Source: Gammaproteobacteria bacterium RIFCSPHIGHO2_12_FULL_35_23
GTDB taxonomy: Bacteria > Pseudomonadota > Gammaproteobacteria > UBA12402
Direction: 5' to 3'
Length of the DNA: 64,000 bases
NCBI GenBank assembly: GCA_001801465.1
Contig: MGXT01000027.1
Span: 61,386-125,385, forward strand
The notes under the pieces were generated by a model. That model was not told the DNA's origin. It worked only from the letters and a program-made list of their open reading frames with translations, and made no database searches. A program made the translations under genes and the position numbers. This document shows, in pieces, positions 37,241 to 47,005 of this stretch; the first letter of the stretch is position 1; each line of letters starts with the position of its first letter.

Positions 37241-37774
37241 TTAACTTTTGGCATTAAAACGCTTAATACTTTCTATTATTTCTTTCTTAGCAATTTCGAG
37301 AGTAGTCCAGCCATTCACTTTGACCCATTTGCCTGGTTCTAAATCTTTATAATGCTCAAAAAAATGTCTAATTGAAGCGCGTAGTTCGGGCGAAACATCT
37401 TCAGCTGACTTAATACGGCTATAATGCGTTGTTAATTTATCTAAGGGCACTGCCAATATTTTGGCATCGTGTCCTGATTCATCTGCCATATCTAAAGTGG
37501 CAATTGGTCGACAACGAATCACCGAACCACTAATCAGTGGAAATGGTGTAATAACTAAGACATCGGCAGGATCGCCATCTAGCGCTAAAGTGTGCGGAAT
37601 ATAGCCATAATTACAAGGATAATACATACTGGTTGCCATAAATCGATCGACAAACATAGCACCCGTTGCTTTATCAATCTCATATTTAACAGGCACACCA
37701 GCAGCGGGTATTTCAATAATGACATTAATTTCGTCTGGCGCCTTATCACCCGGCCCAACTTGTCCTACGCCCAT
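37241..37774 (-). CDS. ppa: Inorganic pyrophosphatase
   Basis: Family I soluble pyrophosphatase, 177 residues from this start (E. coli has 176). Metal ligands are visible in DGDPADVLV and in the [16 protein letters not shown] segment; [13 protein letters not shown] is the family signature region. ATG 37774 is preferred because AAGGTGTG lies just upstream and the product begins as the family does ([20 protein letters not shown]). An in-frame ATG ten codons earlier (37804) has no ribosome site. Confidence 0.95.
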   Translation of the reverse strand: MGVGQVGPGDKAPDEINVIIEIPAAGVPVKYEIDKATGAMFVDRFMATSMYYPCNYGYIPHTLALDGDPADVLVITPFPLISGSVIRCRPIATLDMADESGHDAKILAVPLDKLTTHYSRIKSAEDVSPELRASIRHFFEHYKDLEPGKWVKVNGWTTLEIAKKEIIESIKRFNAKS

Positions 37775-37901
37775 GATCACACCTTTAGTTCTTAAAACCC
37801 TCATGTTAGCGCAAAAATATTTAATGAGCTACCGTTTCGCAAAGTTCTTTATAATTTATTAATAAAACACAGAAAAGAAAATGGCATAATCTTTATTAGC
37901 C

Positions 37902-40900
37902 TTAGGTTACTGCTCCTGCACTCCTACTAGCAGCGGATAATAGCCCCTCCTCATCCTCACCACTACCTCCACCTGGTAAACGAGCAACTGCTAAAGAGAA
38001 ATAAAAATCAATATGTGGGACCAAAGCTGATCTGACCTTGATAAAGTCATCCGCTTCTTCAGGCAGTAACTGATAAAACTCTACTAACTCAGCTATTACT
38101 AGATCCTGACTATAGGCTGCCACAGGACACAAAGCACCTGTTTTATTAAAATAACGCTCATCAATCATAGTTAGTAAAGCTGCCTTATTACCAACTTGCT
38201 GTAAAGCAGCAAAGAAATTAGTAACAACCTCTGTTAAACCACTGCGAACAATACCCCGTGCAAAAAAGGTACTAAAACTACCTCGCAAACCAACACGGTC
38301 ATCAAGTAATGATTTAATCCTTTGCAATTTACCTATTAAACGAGAAATATTAAGTTCATTATCATCGCCCAAAATTTTTGCTAAAGCTCGAATAAGGCTT
38401 TGATGACCTACTATTTTTAAAGCATTTTCTTCAAGAAAAAAAGAGGCTAAGAAATTACCATGAGCACCCAATGACATTCTTAATTGCGCTGGGGTATCAA
38501 TACCAGCGAAATTTTCTGGACAATAGGTACGACAAACATGCAGTAAAGTATCTTGTAATCCGCTAGGTCCAGAGATTAAAACACCATGCAACACCTGTTT
38601 AGGATCTGGAACCAGATAAACTAAACTGCCTAATAGCAAAGCACTTGCAGATTCAGGATAAGCCTCGGGTCTTTCTAATACCCTGGCATAATCTTCTGGA
38701 TGTAATAACTTCAAAAATTGAATGGCGGCTATTTTTGCACACAGTCTTAATTTAGCTTTAAAAAATACTGAATCTTCTTCTGTTATCGGTCTATCCTGTC
38801 TCGCTCGCCCTGGCTCAATGGCTAATCTCACTCGACCTTCAGCACTAGGCGGAACTGGTAGTAATGGTTCAACAGGATCAGGGCTATCGTCTTCTTCCGA
38901 GTGAGCTCGTGAGCGACGTGAAACTTTTTTCGCGGGTTTTTTCTTTGCGCCTTGTAAGAAAATCTGTTGTTTTAATTGCGTTACAGCTGCTTGAAAACTT
39001 ACCTCATCTGCACCACCCTTAGTTTCTGTTACAGCGGCAGTTGGCTTCATCAGGCTATAAATACTTTTCAAAATGTAATGCAAGGCACTCAGTTGATTAA
39101 AAGTAGGCGTGTAGGTAGAACGAGCATAATCATCGATAATGTTCTCTAGCGCCAGTAAATACGCTGCAACTTCGTCTAAACTAGGCACTTTCAACTCTTC
39201 AACAAGCTGTAATATTGCCTGTTTTGTAGTAGAGTCAGTTTGGGGAACAGCTAACATTTCTGCAGCAGCGCCCTCTGCGCCTGCAGCAACAGCAGCACCT
39301 CCCACTCCTGCAGCAGCACTTGCTATTGCAGCTACTGCACCAGCCTCTTTCATTGCCTCTTCTCCTGCTTCGAGTAAAACCTCAGCTTTTGCAGGCCCAA
39401 TAAGATCTATGTTTGCTAATTCTCCGCCGAGCAATTCAGCAACATAAGCTTCCGACAACCTACCTTTTCGCAAATCATGTAAACAATTAGTAAATCCAGC
39501 AATCACTAGTTTAAGTAAAGAAAGATTACCGGTTGCCAAGGCTTGAAAAATTAATTCAAACCAATCTTGTTGTTTGCGAATAAGTTTAGGATGTAAAACT
39601 GAAAACTGTACGGCTGATTGTAAAATACCATCAACTCTATAAGCCACTGGACAATAATTGCTATTATAAGTTATTTCTAGCGTAGGTTTAAATTCAAAAC
39701 TATGATCGGCGGGTGGTTCTGCTAAGCTTGTACAATTATAAAATTTTCCTATCAAAGAACCATCCCTCAAAATTTCAAACATTCCAAATCCATATTCTTC
39801 TTGGGTAGAAGTTCTGCATAATCCAGGAGCTAAAACTGAAAGATCATCTTTGTTAGAAGTAGCACCGCCAGTACCAATTACCCAAGTCGGCGCACGTTGA
39901 ACAACCTTATGTCTAAAAAGAGTCACTAAAATAGCAAGGAAATGCTCATGACAATTAATCTCTATGACAATAACAACATAATCAGCAGATACAGGCTCAT
40001 CTTGATCATGGGATTGAAAAACATAACCTTTCCCCCTTAAAATTCTAGCAACTTGCTGATGCTGATTACCCTTTTTACGAGCCTTGGGAATAGCATACTT
40101 GCTAGCTTCTGAACTTTTAAGCCCTCTAGGGCCAACAGTAAAATCAAGGGAATGATGACTCATTAAGAACACTGGCAAATCTTTATAAATACTTGCTTTC
40201 AACCAAATTCGAAAATCCTCAAGCCATTGTTGCTGCGGCTCATCAATCGGTAGCAAACTCGAATCAATATAAAGAATAACAGCAACTGGTTGGCCATTCT
40301 TTTGAATAATTTGTGCATAATAACTATTAGGCATAAAAAAACGATTATCTGGCAATTCATCAGTTTTACTTCCTTGCAACGCATCAACAAATGCTCTAAT
40401 TTTTGCTCTGCCTCTTTCTAGCGTAGGCTTTCTCAGTAAAGAAAAGCCATGAAACCCTGCTTCATGATTGCCTGTTGTGAGAGTCGTTAATTCCGCAATA
40501 TCACTACGCTTTCCTGCATCTCCATACATCCCAGTAATTAATCGTTCAACCGTATGTAAAGATCTTCGAGCATCTCCTGGTTCTAAACCATCTGGATAAA
40601 TTGCATCACCTAAGATAATTGCAAGATCAGTAGGCTCTTGTTGATGCAAATATTTAAGCCAACTCGCTACTTTTCGTTGCTCAGGAGATCCTTCACCACA
40701 ACAGCCAAATGCAGCGAATCTAAATAAGATACTCTTGGTTGGATCAGTTGAAACCGCGAGAGTGGTTGTTATTCCTCCACTTCCTCCTGCACCCACAGCA
40801 CTAATCGCTGCTATACCAGCACCCCCACCCATATCACCACTTGATGCAGCAATATCCACTCCTCCGCCTACAGCTTCAGATCTTTCTGTTCCTGCTGCTG

Positions 40901-40994
40901 AATCATAAGAGCACAAATAAATAAAAGGAACATTTAAAAGATGTTCCCCACTACCAATGTGCGCAATAATACGTGTTTGAGAGGTAATAGGCAT
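37902..40994 (-). CDS. Large protein with N-terminal calcineurin-like phosphoesterase domain (1030 aa)
   Basis: About residues 88-400 fit the metallophosphoesterase/purple acid phosphatase pattern: FRFAAFGCCGEG, LGDAIYPDG (Asp130), TTGNHEAG (175-178), MSHHSLDF (His280-281) and INCHEHFLAI (His349, His351). The usual first Asp of the family is not seen in FGCCG, so activity is uncertain. Ala/Gly-rich low-complexity stretches occupy about 43-80 and 550-590. Near residue 680 a basic patch, KKKPAKKVSRRSRAHS, is followed by an acidic Pro-rich linker, which resembles a bipartite nuclear localisation signal. The remaining 330 residues are helical and unrecognised. It is third in an operon with the genes at 41017 and 41533. 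A role in a host cell is inference. Confidence 0.88.
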   Translation of the reverse strand: MPITSQTRIIAHIGSGEHLLNVPFIYLCSYDSAAGTERSEAVGGGVDIAASSGDMGGGAGIAAISAVGAGGSGGITTTLAVSTDPTKSILFRFAAFGCCGEGSPEQRKVASWLKYLHQQEPTDLAIILGDAIYPDGLEPGDARRSLHTVERLITGMYGDAGKRSDIAELTTLTTGNHEAGFHGFSLLRKPTLERGRAKIRAFVDALQGSKTDELPDNRFFMPNSYYAQIIQKNGQPVAVILYIDSSLLPIDEPQQQWLEDFRIWLKASIYKDLPVFLMSHHSLDFTVGPRGLKSSEASKYAIPKARKKGNQHQQVARILRGKGYVFQSHDQDEPVSADYVVIVIEINCHEHFLAILVTLFRHKVVQRAPTWVIGTGGATSNKDDLSVLAPGLCRTSTQEEYGFGMFEILRDGSLIGKFYNCTSLAEPPADHSFEFKPTLEITYNSNYCPVAYRVDGILQSAVQFSVLHPKLIRKQQDWFELIFQALATGNLSLLKLVIAGFTNCLHDLRKGRLSEAYVAELLGGELANIDLIGPAKAEVLLEAGEEAMKEAGAVAAIASAAAGVGGAAVAAGAEGAAAEMLAVPQTDSTTKQAILQLVEELKVPSLDEVAAYLLALENIIDDYARSTYTPTFNQLSALHYILKSIYSLMKPTAAVTETKGGADEVSFQAAVTQLKQQIFLQGAKKKPAKKVSRRSRAHSEEDDSPDPVEPLLPVPPSAEGRVRLAIEPGRARQDRPITEEDSVFFKAKLRLCAKIAAIQFLKLLHPEDYARVLERPEAYPESASALLLGSLVYLVPDPKQVLHGVLISGPSGLQDTLLHVCRTYCPENFAGIDTPAQLRMSLGAHGNFLASFFLEENALKIVGHQSLIRALAKILGDDNELNISRLIGKLQRIKSLLDDRVGLRGSFSTFFARGIVRSGLTEVVTNFFAALQQVGNKAALLTMIDERYFNKTGALCPVAAYSQDLVIAELVEFYQLLPEEADDFIKVRSALVPHIDFYFSLAVARLPGGGSGEDEEGLLSAASRSAGAVT

Positions 40995-41016
40995 TTATTA
41001 TTATTCTCTACTTTAA

Positions 41017-41517
41017 TTACCAGCAGTTAGGACCACCTGGATTAGTCATACAATTACTATCAACAAAAAGCATGATATCAGTTAACTCACCAGACATCAG
41101 TTGTTCTGAAGCTTTAAAGCCTGATACATTCAAGGTTAAAGTATCTGTTTTTGGATCATAGCTAGGGTTCTTTAAGATGACAAAATGCTCTTGTTCATCT
41201 CCAGCTTTTAAAGCATCAAAATCAGCAATTAAAGCAGCATTGGGATTAACTCTAGCAAAACTATTTTGTCCCGTTGACCAATCAGAAACAAATTGCTTAA
41301 CTGAAATCGAGCCTGCTAAACGTACTGGCCTGTCAGTAAAATAAGTGATTCTTGGTTTTTGTAAATTTAATTGATAATAGTTATTGGTCTGCGTCACATT
41401 CCCAGATTTAGCATGAATCACAAAAAGTTCCGTATCCTTTATCTGAGTAGTTGCAAAAACGCTAACTAACAAACAAGACAATAAAAACCCTATTGTTAAT
41501 TTTACCATTTTTTTCAT
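41017..41517 (-). CDS. Secreted hypothetical protein, 166 aa
   Basis: A clear signal peptide (MKKMVKLTIGFLLSCLLVSVFA, cleavage about residue 22) precedes a beta-rich domain of about 140 residues with TYFTDRPVRLAGSI and SFARVNPNAALIADF. Two Cys near the end (CMTNPGGPNCW) could form a periplasmic disulfide. I do not recognise a function. GAGGAA eight bases before ATG is a good ribosome site. It lies 15 bases after the 41533 gene and 22 before the phosphoesterase gene, so the three form one operon. Confidence 0.85.
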   Translation of the reverse strand: MKKMVKLTIGFLLSCLLVSVFATTQIKDTELFVIHAKSGNVTQTNNYYQLNLQKPRITYFTDRPVRLAGSISVKQFVSDWSTGQNSFARVNPNAALIADFDALKAGDEQEHFVILKNPSYDPKTDTLTLNVSGFKASEQLMSGELTDIMLFVDSNCMTNPGGPNCW

Positions 41518-41532
41518 ATCATTTCCTCTTAG

Positions 41533-42942
41533 TTAAACTGTTGACTGCTGCCTTTGGTATTGCACCAAAGTACGGACTTCTGATTGCCTTGCTGGGGTTG
41601 CAGCAGGGCTAATAAATAATCCAAAAATATTATAACATAAACTCAATCTTCTATCCGTTGACTTTCTTTTAGGATCGTGCTGAATTAGCTGGTTTAACGT
41701 AGTGTTCAATTGCTTATGAGCAGCTCTAATTTTTAGCGCCTGTTCTGCTGGGGTTTCGCCAGCTAAATCAAGTGGTTGTAAACATAGAGTTTGTATTTGC
41801 ACTACACTTGTTTCTCTGAAACTTTCTTGATTGATTCTTATGGCATCAATTATAGCAACTCCACCTATTACACCTGCAGCAACCCAAATACCATAATTTT
41901 TAGAGTCTAATAAATCTAAATTTATATATTTGCCAAAAAAATTCTTTGTAAACCACTCAATTAAATGAGAGAAAAACTCTAGTGCTTGTGAAAAGGTTAA
42001 TACACCTTGACTTAATACCACAATCAAGGCTGCACCCCAATAAAGCATACTTCGTTTTAAATCAGCAACAGTTTTAGCTGCACCAAAGCTAAGCTCAGCC
42101 AGACTCCTAAAAACTGATAAACCTGCCGCTGCACCCCCGGCATAAGTCCAGACATGATCGGTTTGATCTGGATCACCACAAAATTTACCTAACCAACGTA
42201 TGATAAAATCATTTAAAGCTGCATAAGCTGCCATGGTTAATAGCCTTGAACCAGCACGCCAAACAGGAAGATAATATGGCTCAGTACGACCACCTTCGTC
42301 AATTAAAACTCCAGGTTGTAACGCATAGGTTTGATGGGCCGTACGAATCCCAATAGTCAAGCCTCGATCAGGATCAATACTACTATTGGCGGCTAATAGT
42401 AGTCCGCCAATACCAGTTAAAGCAAAACCAAGTTTAGTATTAACGTTAGCGTGGTTAGTTGCAAAAAAAGTTAAAGCTGCACATTTTTCAAAAAGCTCTA
42501 ATAGCCAATTAGTATGCTCTGTATCTTTACGTATTACACCTACCGCTAAGTCTACCAAAGCTACCGGCATAATATATTTTTGTGCTTCATTCATTATCTC
42601 AACAAACTCTTCTCCTTCTACACCGGTTGCTCTTAACCACATCATTAACATAAACATTGTACTACTAACGGTTTTAGCCGTAGCTGCTAAACTTAATAAA
42701 AATCGCCAACTATAAACTCCCGCTATTGAATGTGCGGGTAGTTTTTCTGTTTTCTTCTTTTTATCACTTTTAAGCGTTACAGTTATTGGTGAAGTAGAAA
42801 TGGCTTGTGCTTTAGCACTACCACCTGCAGCTGAGGTTGCTACAGCACTTGGTGAGGAGGCCCTAAGCTGACGAGGTCGACGACATCTATTGATAATATA
42901 AACCGGTAAATCGTAAAATACCGATCGTAATGAGCTCCACAT
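41533..42942 (-). CDS. Hypothetical multi-pass membrane protein, 469 aa
   Basis: Unrecognised. A basic N-terminus (RCRRPRQLR) leads into an Ala/Ser-rich low-complexity stretch at about residues 28-55 and a Lys cluster (KSDKKKKTEK). Six or so hydrophobic segments follow, for example about 82-104, 172-190 and 300-320 (WGAALIVVLSQGVLTF), ending in a soluble tail of about 95 residues. It is first in the leftward three-gene operon. The Ala/Ser-rich head resembles those of the 37902 and 63644 genes. Location in the bacterial inner membrane or in a host membrane cannot be decided. Confidence 0.8.
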   Translation of the reverse strand: MWSSLRSVFYDLPVYIINRCRRPRQLRASSPSAVATSAAGGSAKAQAISTSPITVTLKSDKKKKTEKLPAHSIAGVYSWRFLLSLAATAKTVSSTMFMLMMWLRATGVEGEEFVEIMNEAQKYIMPVALVDLAVGVIRKDTEHTNWLLELFEKCAALTFFATNHANVNTKLGFALTGIGGLLLAANSSIDPDRGLTIGIRTAHQTYALQPGVLIDEGGRTEPYYLPVWRAGSRLLTMAAYAALNDFIIRWLGKFCGDPDQTDHVWTYAGGAAAGLSVFRSLAELSFGAAKTVADLKRSMLYWGAALIVVLSQGVLTFSQALEFFSHLIEWFTKNFFGKYINLDLLDSKNYGIWVAAGVIGGVAIIDAIRINQESFRETSVVQIQTLCLQPLDLAGETPAEQALKIRAAHKQLNTTLNQLIQHDPKRKSTDRRLSLCYNIFGLFISPAATPARQSEVRTLVQYQRQQSTV

Positions 42943-43043
42943 GCATTCTTTACCCTATCATGAAAAATCTTTTAAAAAACATTATAAACTCTAATCATTA
43001 AGAATTTCTTAAGCTTTTCAACATTACTTAATTTCTTAGATCT

Positions 43044-43889
43044 TTATCCTTCGATCATACAGTTAACCGACTGATTTTCTGTATAACAATGTGGGCAATA
43101 ACGATTAAAAGCAAATTTATCACTTTTGAGTTCTTCAAGGGTTAAAATCTCAAAACAGGCTAAACAGTACTTTTTCTCTGTTTCAGATAAATCAGGTTTC
43201 ACAGCGACCCGATTATCAAAAACAAAACACTCGCCCCGCCAATGCGCACCCCCACATTTTTCAAAATACTTAATAATACCGTCTTCCAGTTGATAAACCT
43301 CTTCAAAACCATTTTCCAAGCAATAGACAGCGGCCTTTTCACAGCGGATACCACCCGTACAGAACATAACTAAAGGCTTCTTTTTTAGCTCATCAGGTAA
43401 TGCCTTAACTTTTTCTGGAAAATCTCTAAAATTTTCAATATTAAGGTCTATCGCTTTATTAAAAGAACCTATTTTGTGTTCATAATCATTACGGGTATCT
43501 AATAAGGCAAACTCTCTGTTTTCATCCAGCCATTTTTTTAGTTTTTCTGCTGGTAGATATTTACCGGTTTTTTTAGCTGGTTCAATACCCTCAACTCGCA
43601 TAGTCACAATTTCTTCTTTAATTCTAATACGCAGTCGCCTAAAAGGTATGCTGCTTGACCAACTTTCTTTAAATTTAAGACCAGTGAAACGTTGGTCGGC
43701 ATACAAACTATCAATGAATTGATAAACAGCCTCTTTTTCACCAGCCAAGGAAATATTTAATCCTTCTGAACCTACTAAAATAGTCCCTCGGATCCCCAAA
43801 GAATTAGCTAAGTGACGAAAATGTTTTTCTAAAATAATAGGATTATCAATCTGGACAAATTTGTATCCAGAAATATTTAAATAACGCAT
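43044..43889 (-). CDS. trhO: tRNA uridine(34) hydroxylase TrhO (rhodanese family, YceA)
   Basis: Oxygen-dependent enzyme that makes 5-hydroxyuridine at the tRNA wobble position. The N-terminal acylphosphatase-like domain (about 1-95) holds the hallmark GTILVGSEGLNISLAG. The rhodanese domain (about 110-215) has LLDTRNDYE and the catalytic loop MFCTGGIRCEKA (Cys177, Cys183). A C-terminal segment with Cys residues (YCLACFEIL, RYCPHCY) resembles a zinc-binding tail. The 281-residue length is on the short side relative to E. coli YceA but covers all core motifs. It stands alone, divergent from the kinase/HAD locus. Confidence 0.92.
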   Translation of the reverse strand: MRYLNISGYKFVQIDNPIILEKHFRHLANSLGIRGTILVGSEGLNISLAGEKEAVYQFIDSLYADQRFTGLKFKESWSSSIPFRRLRIRIKEEIVTMRVEGIEPAKKTGKYLPAEKLKKWLDENREFALLDTRNDYEHKIGSFNKAIDLNIENFRDFPEKVKALPDELKKKPLVMFCTGGIRCEKAAVYCLENGFEEVYQLEDGIIKYFEKCGGAHWRGECFVFDNRVAVKPDLSETEKKYCLACFEILTLEELKSDKFAFNRYCPHCYTENQSVNCMIEG

Positions 43890-43989
43890 TTGTTCCCCAT
43901 CAGTGTAAGTGATTAAGAGGGCGTCATTTTAACCAGACTCAAAAAAATATTCTATTATTATGTTTAAAATAAGTTCTTGATACCACAGC

Positions 43990-44017
43990 TTGATAAATTG
44001 GATTAAAAAATTATACT
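43990..44017 (+). promoter_or_regulatory. Candidate promoter for the kinase/HAD locus
   Basis: TTGATA (43990-43995), a 16-base spacer and TATACT (44012-44017) each match consensus at five of six positions. They lie about 140 bases before the kinase fragment start. Confidence 0.45.
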
Positions 44018-44068
44018 CAATAATAATCAATTGGTTATAAAAGTTTATCGGCTTGTGTCGTTTTTTGC

Positions 44069-44112
44069 AAAATAGCCGTGCTAATTAAATTAGCTATTTT
44101 TCTATTGCCTTT
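44069..44112 (+). terminator. Leader hairpin with T-rich tail before the kinase/HAD locus
   Basis: AAAATAGC (44069-44076) pairs with GCTATTTT (44093-44100), and a T-rich stretch follows. It lies between the candidate promoter and the start codon, where it could act as an attenuator or leftover terminator. The stem is AT-rich. Confidence 0.3.
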
Positions 44113-44157
44113 CTCTAATAAAAACCATAGTCTCTTTCATCTAAAAAAGGCGTATCG

Positions 44158-44418
44158 ATGAAAATTATTATGGTAGGAGCAGGACTTGCTGGAATCGGAA
44201 AAACTGTCTACTTAACCAGACTCGCTTCTTCAATTAGTGCCTCCACACCTTGTGTTTACTTTGATAAAGATGAAATCAATATTGAGTTAGGGCAAGGCTA
44301 CGATTCTGACTCTGAATATTACAGAACTACCATCACTCCACAAACTTACCAAATTATAGTTGAACGAGCACGGCAACCTAGTCTACAAGGAAAGGTGGTG
44401 ATTTTAGATGGTTATTAA
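44158..44418 (+). pseudogene. Truncated P-loop kinase-like protein, 86 aa
   Basis: The frame opens with MKIIMVGAGLAGIGKTVYL, a P-loop (Walker A) of the AAA_33/small kinase type, and ends at a Walker-B-like VVILDGY, immediately before the stop. Related kinases continue for roughly another 80-100 residues (lid and base-binding parts), so the protein looks cut short. Its last bases overlap a new ATG (44408) that begins a HAD-type hydrolase in another frame. This suggests that a deletion joined two genes. A ribosome site (AAAAAAGGCG) precedes its ATG, so a fragment may still be made. Confidence 0.6.
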
Positions 44419-46236
44419 AGTTATCATACTTGATGCAGGAGGAGTTATTACGCCTGACAGCTACCTAGGATCAGTTAATCAAATCAAATAACGCTCACAG
44501 GGCTTGCTCTTGATGAATTAAATCGTTACCAAAACCATATTACTCTTAACTTAGGCGCACAGTCTTTGTTTGAAGTATTTGAACAACTTGCACGTGATTC
44601 TCGCCTAGAGCCTAAACCTTCTGCCGATCAGTTACTCTCTGCTTATTGCGAAGGAATTTATTTATATCCCGGAGCTCGTGAATTAATCCACGATTTTTAT
44701 AATACTGGTTATCAGGTGGTAATACTAACCAATAATTCAGATTTAGGTATTTTGCACACACGAGCCTTACTTGCAAAGCACGGTTTAGAGTGTGTTCGAG
44801 TCTACGGTTCAGCAGAGCTTGGAATAACAAAACCTGATCCCCTTATTTTTTCCTATGTCTGTGAAACAGAAAAAGTTTGTCCTGAAGCCTGCTTATTTAT
44901 TGATGATCGCAAAGAAAATCAAAGAATAGCTAGAACACTTGGGATTACCACAATCGACTTTACTGCTGCGGAAACTTTTTCGGCTGCTGCAAGATCGATT
45001 AGTACTTGTCGTGATGAATTAGCAAAGCTTGGTATTGTTAGAAGAAGCGAAGTAACTTTTCCAGCTGGGTTCAATCGCGGTAAATATCCTAGTTTAATTG
45101 GTTTATTTAAAGAAAAAGTCGTTCGTTACCACCCCGAAGAAAAATTGTATTCTGTTATTGATGAGCCTAATTTGGATGGCAATCAGCGCAAACGTTGTTT
45201 ATATGAATCACGTTTGGCGCGACTTATTATCGAAAGTGGCCGAGACTATTGGGCATCTGCTTACCAAAAAATTAATCAATTATTTTTAGCTGATTTTGAT
45301 CTTAAATGTGACCCATCAATTACCTCAAACTATACCACTTATTTTGATAAAATTAACCATGTGCTTAAGAAAGAAGGTTTGTTAGCTGAAGCTGCAACTT
45401 ACACTAAAGAAGATTTACGTACCGCACTAGTTAGCCTTTTTTCAGAGCCTTTTAATCTCACAAACGTTTCTCAATTTTATTATAGCGTTTGGTTGTTAGA
45501 TTATGGCCCTAAACCTCTAGAACCCTTTGTGTTTTTAGTGGATAAATCACAAGAAAAATTGGGAATGGCACATGCCACACCAGGTGTTGGACAGTCAATT
45601 TTGTTGTCGGCTTTATTTCCTGATTTAGCTCATGATCCTGTTAGCCGCTCTCAAGCCTATTTTCTGGCTCAACCTTGGTTAACTTGCGGTCCTCCACAAT
45701 TACGAGGTCGTGTGCCACGAAAAGATGCGCCTAAACCAGCTTTTTCACGAACCGCCGGTATTATGTGTGATGACGATCCGCTTGCAACTCCAGCAGCGCC
45801 TCATTTTGCTGCTAAAATATTTTTTAGCCCAGCAAGATCACATCCTATAGCACAAGTATTGCAAGCGGACGCTGCTCCTGTCGTCGGAGGTCTAAGTGGC
45901 ACTTTCGGGCGTAATATATTCATGCTGGCAGCCTTAGTAGAAGCCGGATTACTTACCCTGTCTGAGTTTAAACAATATGTAATGGTCTTTATAGCCAATT
46001 TAATTCATTGTGGTCATCATTCTTTTAAAGAAATCGCAATTGTGTTTGAAGAAATTGCAGCTATAGGAGAAATACTACCTTCTTTAAAACCTTGGTTTGA
46101 TCTGCTTCGAGATCCATTAAGGTTTTATGAGCAGCTGCTAACCATAGAATTTCTTAGTTCAGATTGTTACCAAAAATTTTTATCTGCTCATGAAGGTTTT
46201 TTTGAAGAGCCTGTCGCTATCAGCATCGCTATTTGA
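44408..46236 (+). pseudogene. HAD-family hydrolase fused to an unknown domain, interrupted by a frameshift
   Basis: From ATG 44408 one frame encodes MVIKVIILDAGGVITPDSYLG-type HAD motif I (nucleophile Asp9) and stops at 44489-44491. The rest continues in the -1 frame: motif II VVILTNNSD, motif III Lys in GITKPDPLIF and motif IV LFIDDRKENQR, then about 370 residues to 46236. The switch must fall between 44479 and 44491, because the second frame has a stop at 44476-44478. There is no classical slippery heptamer, so an indel (or sequencing error) is likelier than programmed frameshifting. If only the second part is made, it could start at TTG 44566 and would lack the nucleophile. The C-terminal domain is unrecognised; it contains GGLSGTFGRN and HCGHHSFKEI. 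Confidence 0.75.
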
Positions 46237-46300
46237 GCCAAGCAATTCCAGTGTAAGGATTTTTTCTTGCAAACTCTGAGCAAGCACTTAAAATTGCATT

Positions 46301-46915
46301 ATGAAAAATACATTAGTTATTGGTTTAACAGGGGGTATTGGCAGTGGTAAATCTGTCACTGCGGATCTTTTTAAACAGCTTGGCACTACAGTAATTGATG
46401 CTGATAAGATAGCACGAGAAGTCATTAAACCTCATACTAAAGCCTATCAACAAATTATTTCTAAATTTGGCTCTACCATTCTCCAGGATGATCAACAAAT
46501 TAATCGCAAACTGCTAAGAGAAGTTATTTTTAAAGAACCTCAAAATAAACTGTGGTTGGAAGCATTATTACACCCCGAAATTCGTACACAATTAGAACAG
46601 GCTATTACAAAGGTAACAACACCTTATTGTATTGTAGTAGTCCCCTTATTAATCGAAAAACATCCTTACCCATTAGTAGATCGCATTTTAGTTATTGATG
46701 CTGAGGAAAAACTACAACTTTCTCGTGCTATGGAGCGTGACTCTGCTGATTCTGAACAAATATTGTCTATTATTGCTTCGCAAGCTTCTCGTGCTAGGCG
46801 GTTAGAGCTCGCTGATGAAGTAATTACAAATACAGGTTCAATAAATGACCTAAAAGCTCAGGTCCTAACGTTACATCATAAATATCTATCACTGGCCAAA
46901 CCATCTAACAAATAG
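46301..46915 (+). CDS. coaE: Dephospho-CoA kinase
   Basis: Last step of coenzyme A synthesis. The 204 residues begin with the P-loop GLTGGIGSGKSVTADLF (Walker A at about 11-18), followed by VIDADKIAREVI for substrate binding and VVVPLLIEK. The length is typical. No clear Shine-Dalgarno sequence precedes the ATG. It is followed by zapD, as in many gammaproteobacteria where coaE-zapD lies opposite secA-mutT. Confidence 0.95.
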   Translation: MKNTLVIGLTGGIGSGKSVTADLFKQLGTTVIDADKIAREVIKPHTKAYQQIISKFGSTILQDDQQINRKLLREVIFKEPQNKLWLEALLHPEIRTQLEQAITKVTTPYCIVVVPLLIEKHPYPLVDRILVIDAEEKLQLSRAMERDSADSEQILSIIASQASRARRLELADEVITNTGSINDLKAQVLTLHHKYLSLAKPSNK

Positions 46916-47005
46916 TTGTTAATGATAGAAAATGGATCAGAAAACTATTTTTCCCTCAAAAAGATCATGTTATTATCATCTAATCAATAGGGACAGGGTA
47001 TAGCT

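Noticed and set aside
44476..44491. Programmed -1 frameshifting in the HAD gene
   Set aside because: There is no X-XXY-YYZ heptamer, no long A or T run and no obvious downstream pseudoknot; an indel explains the data more simply.
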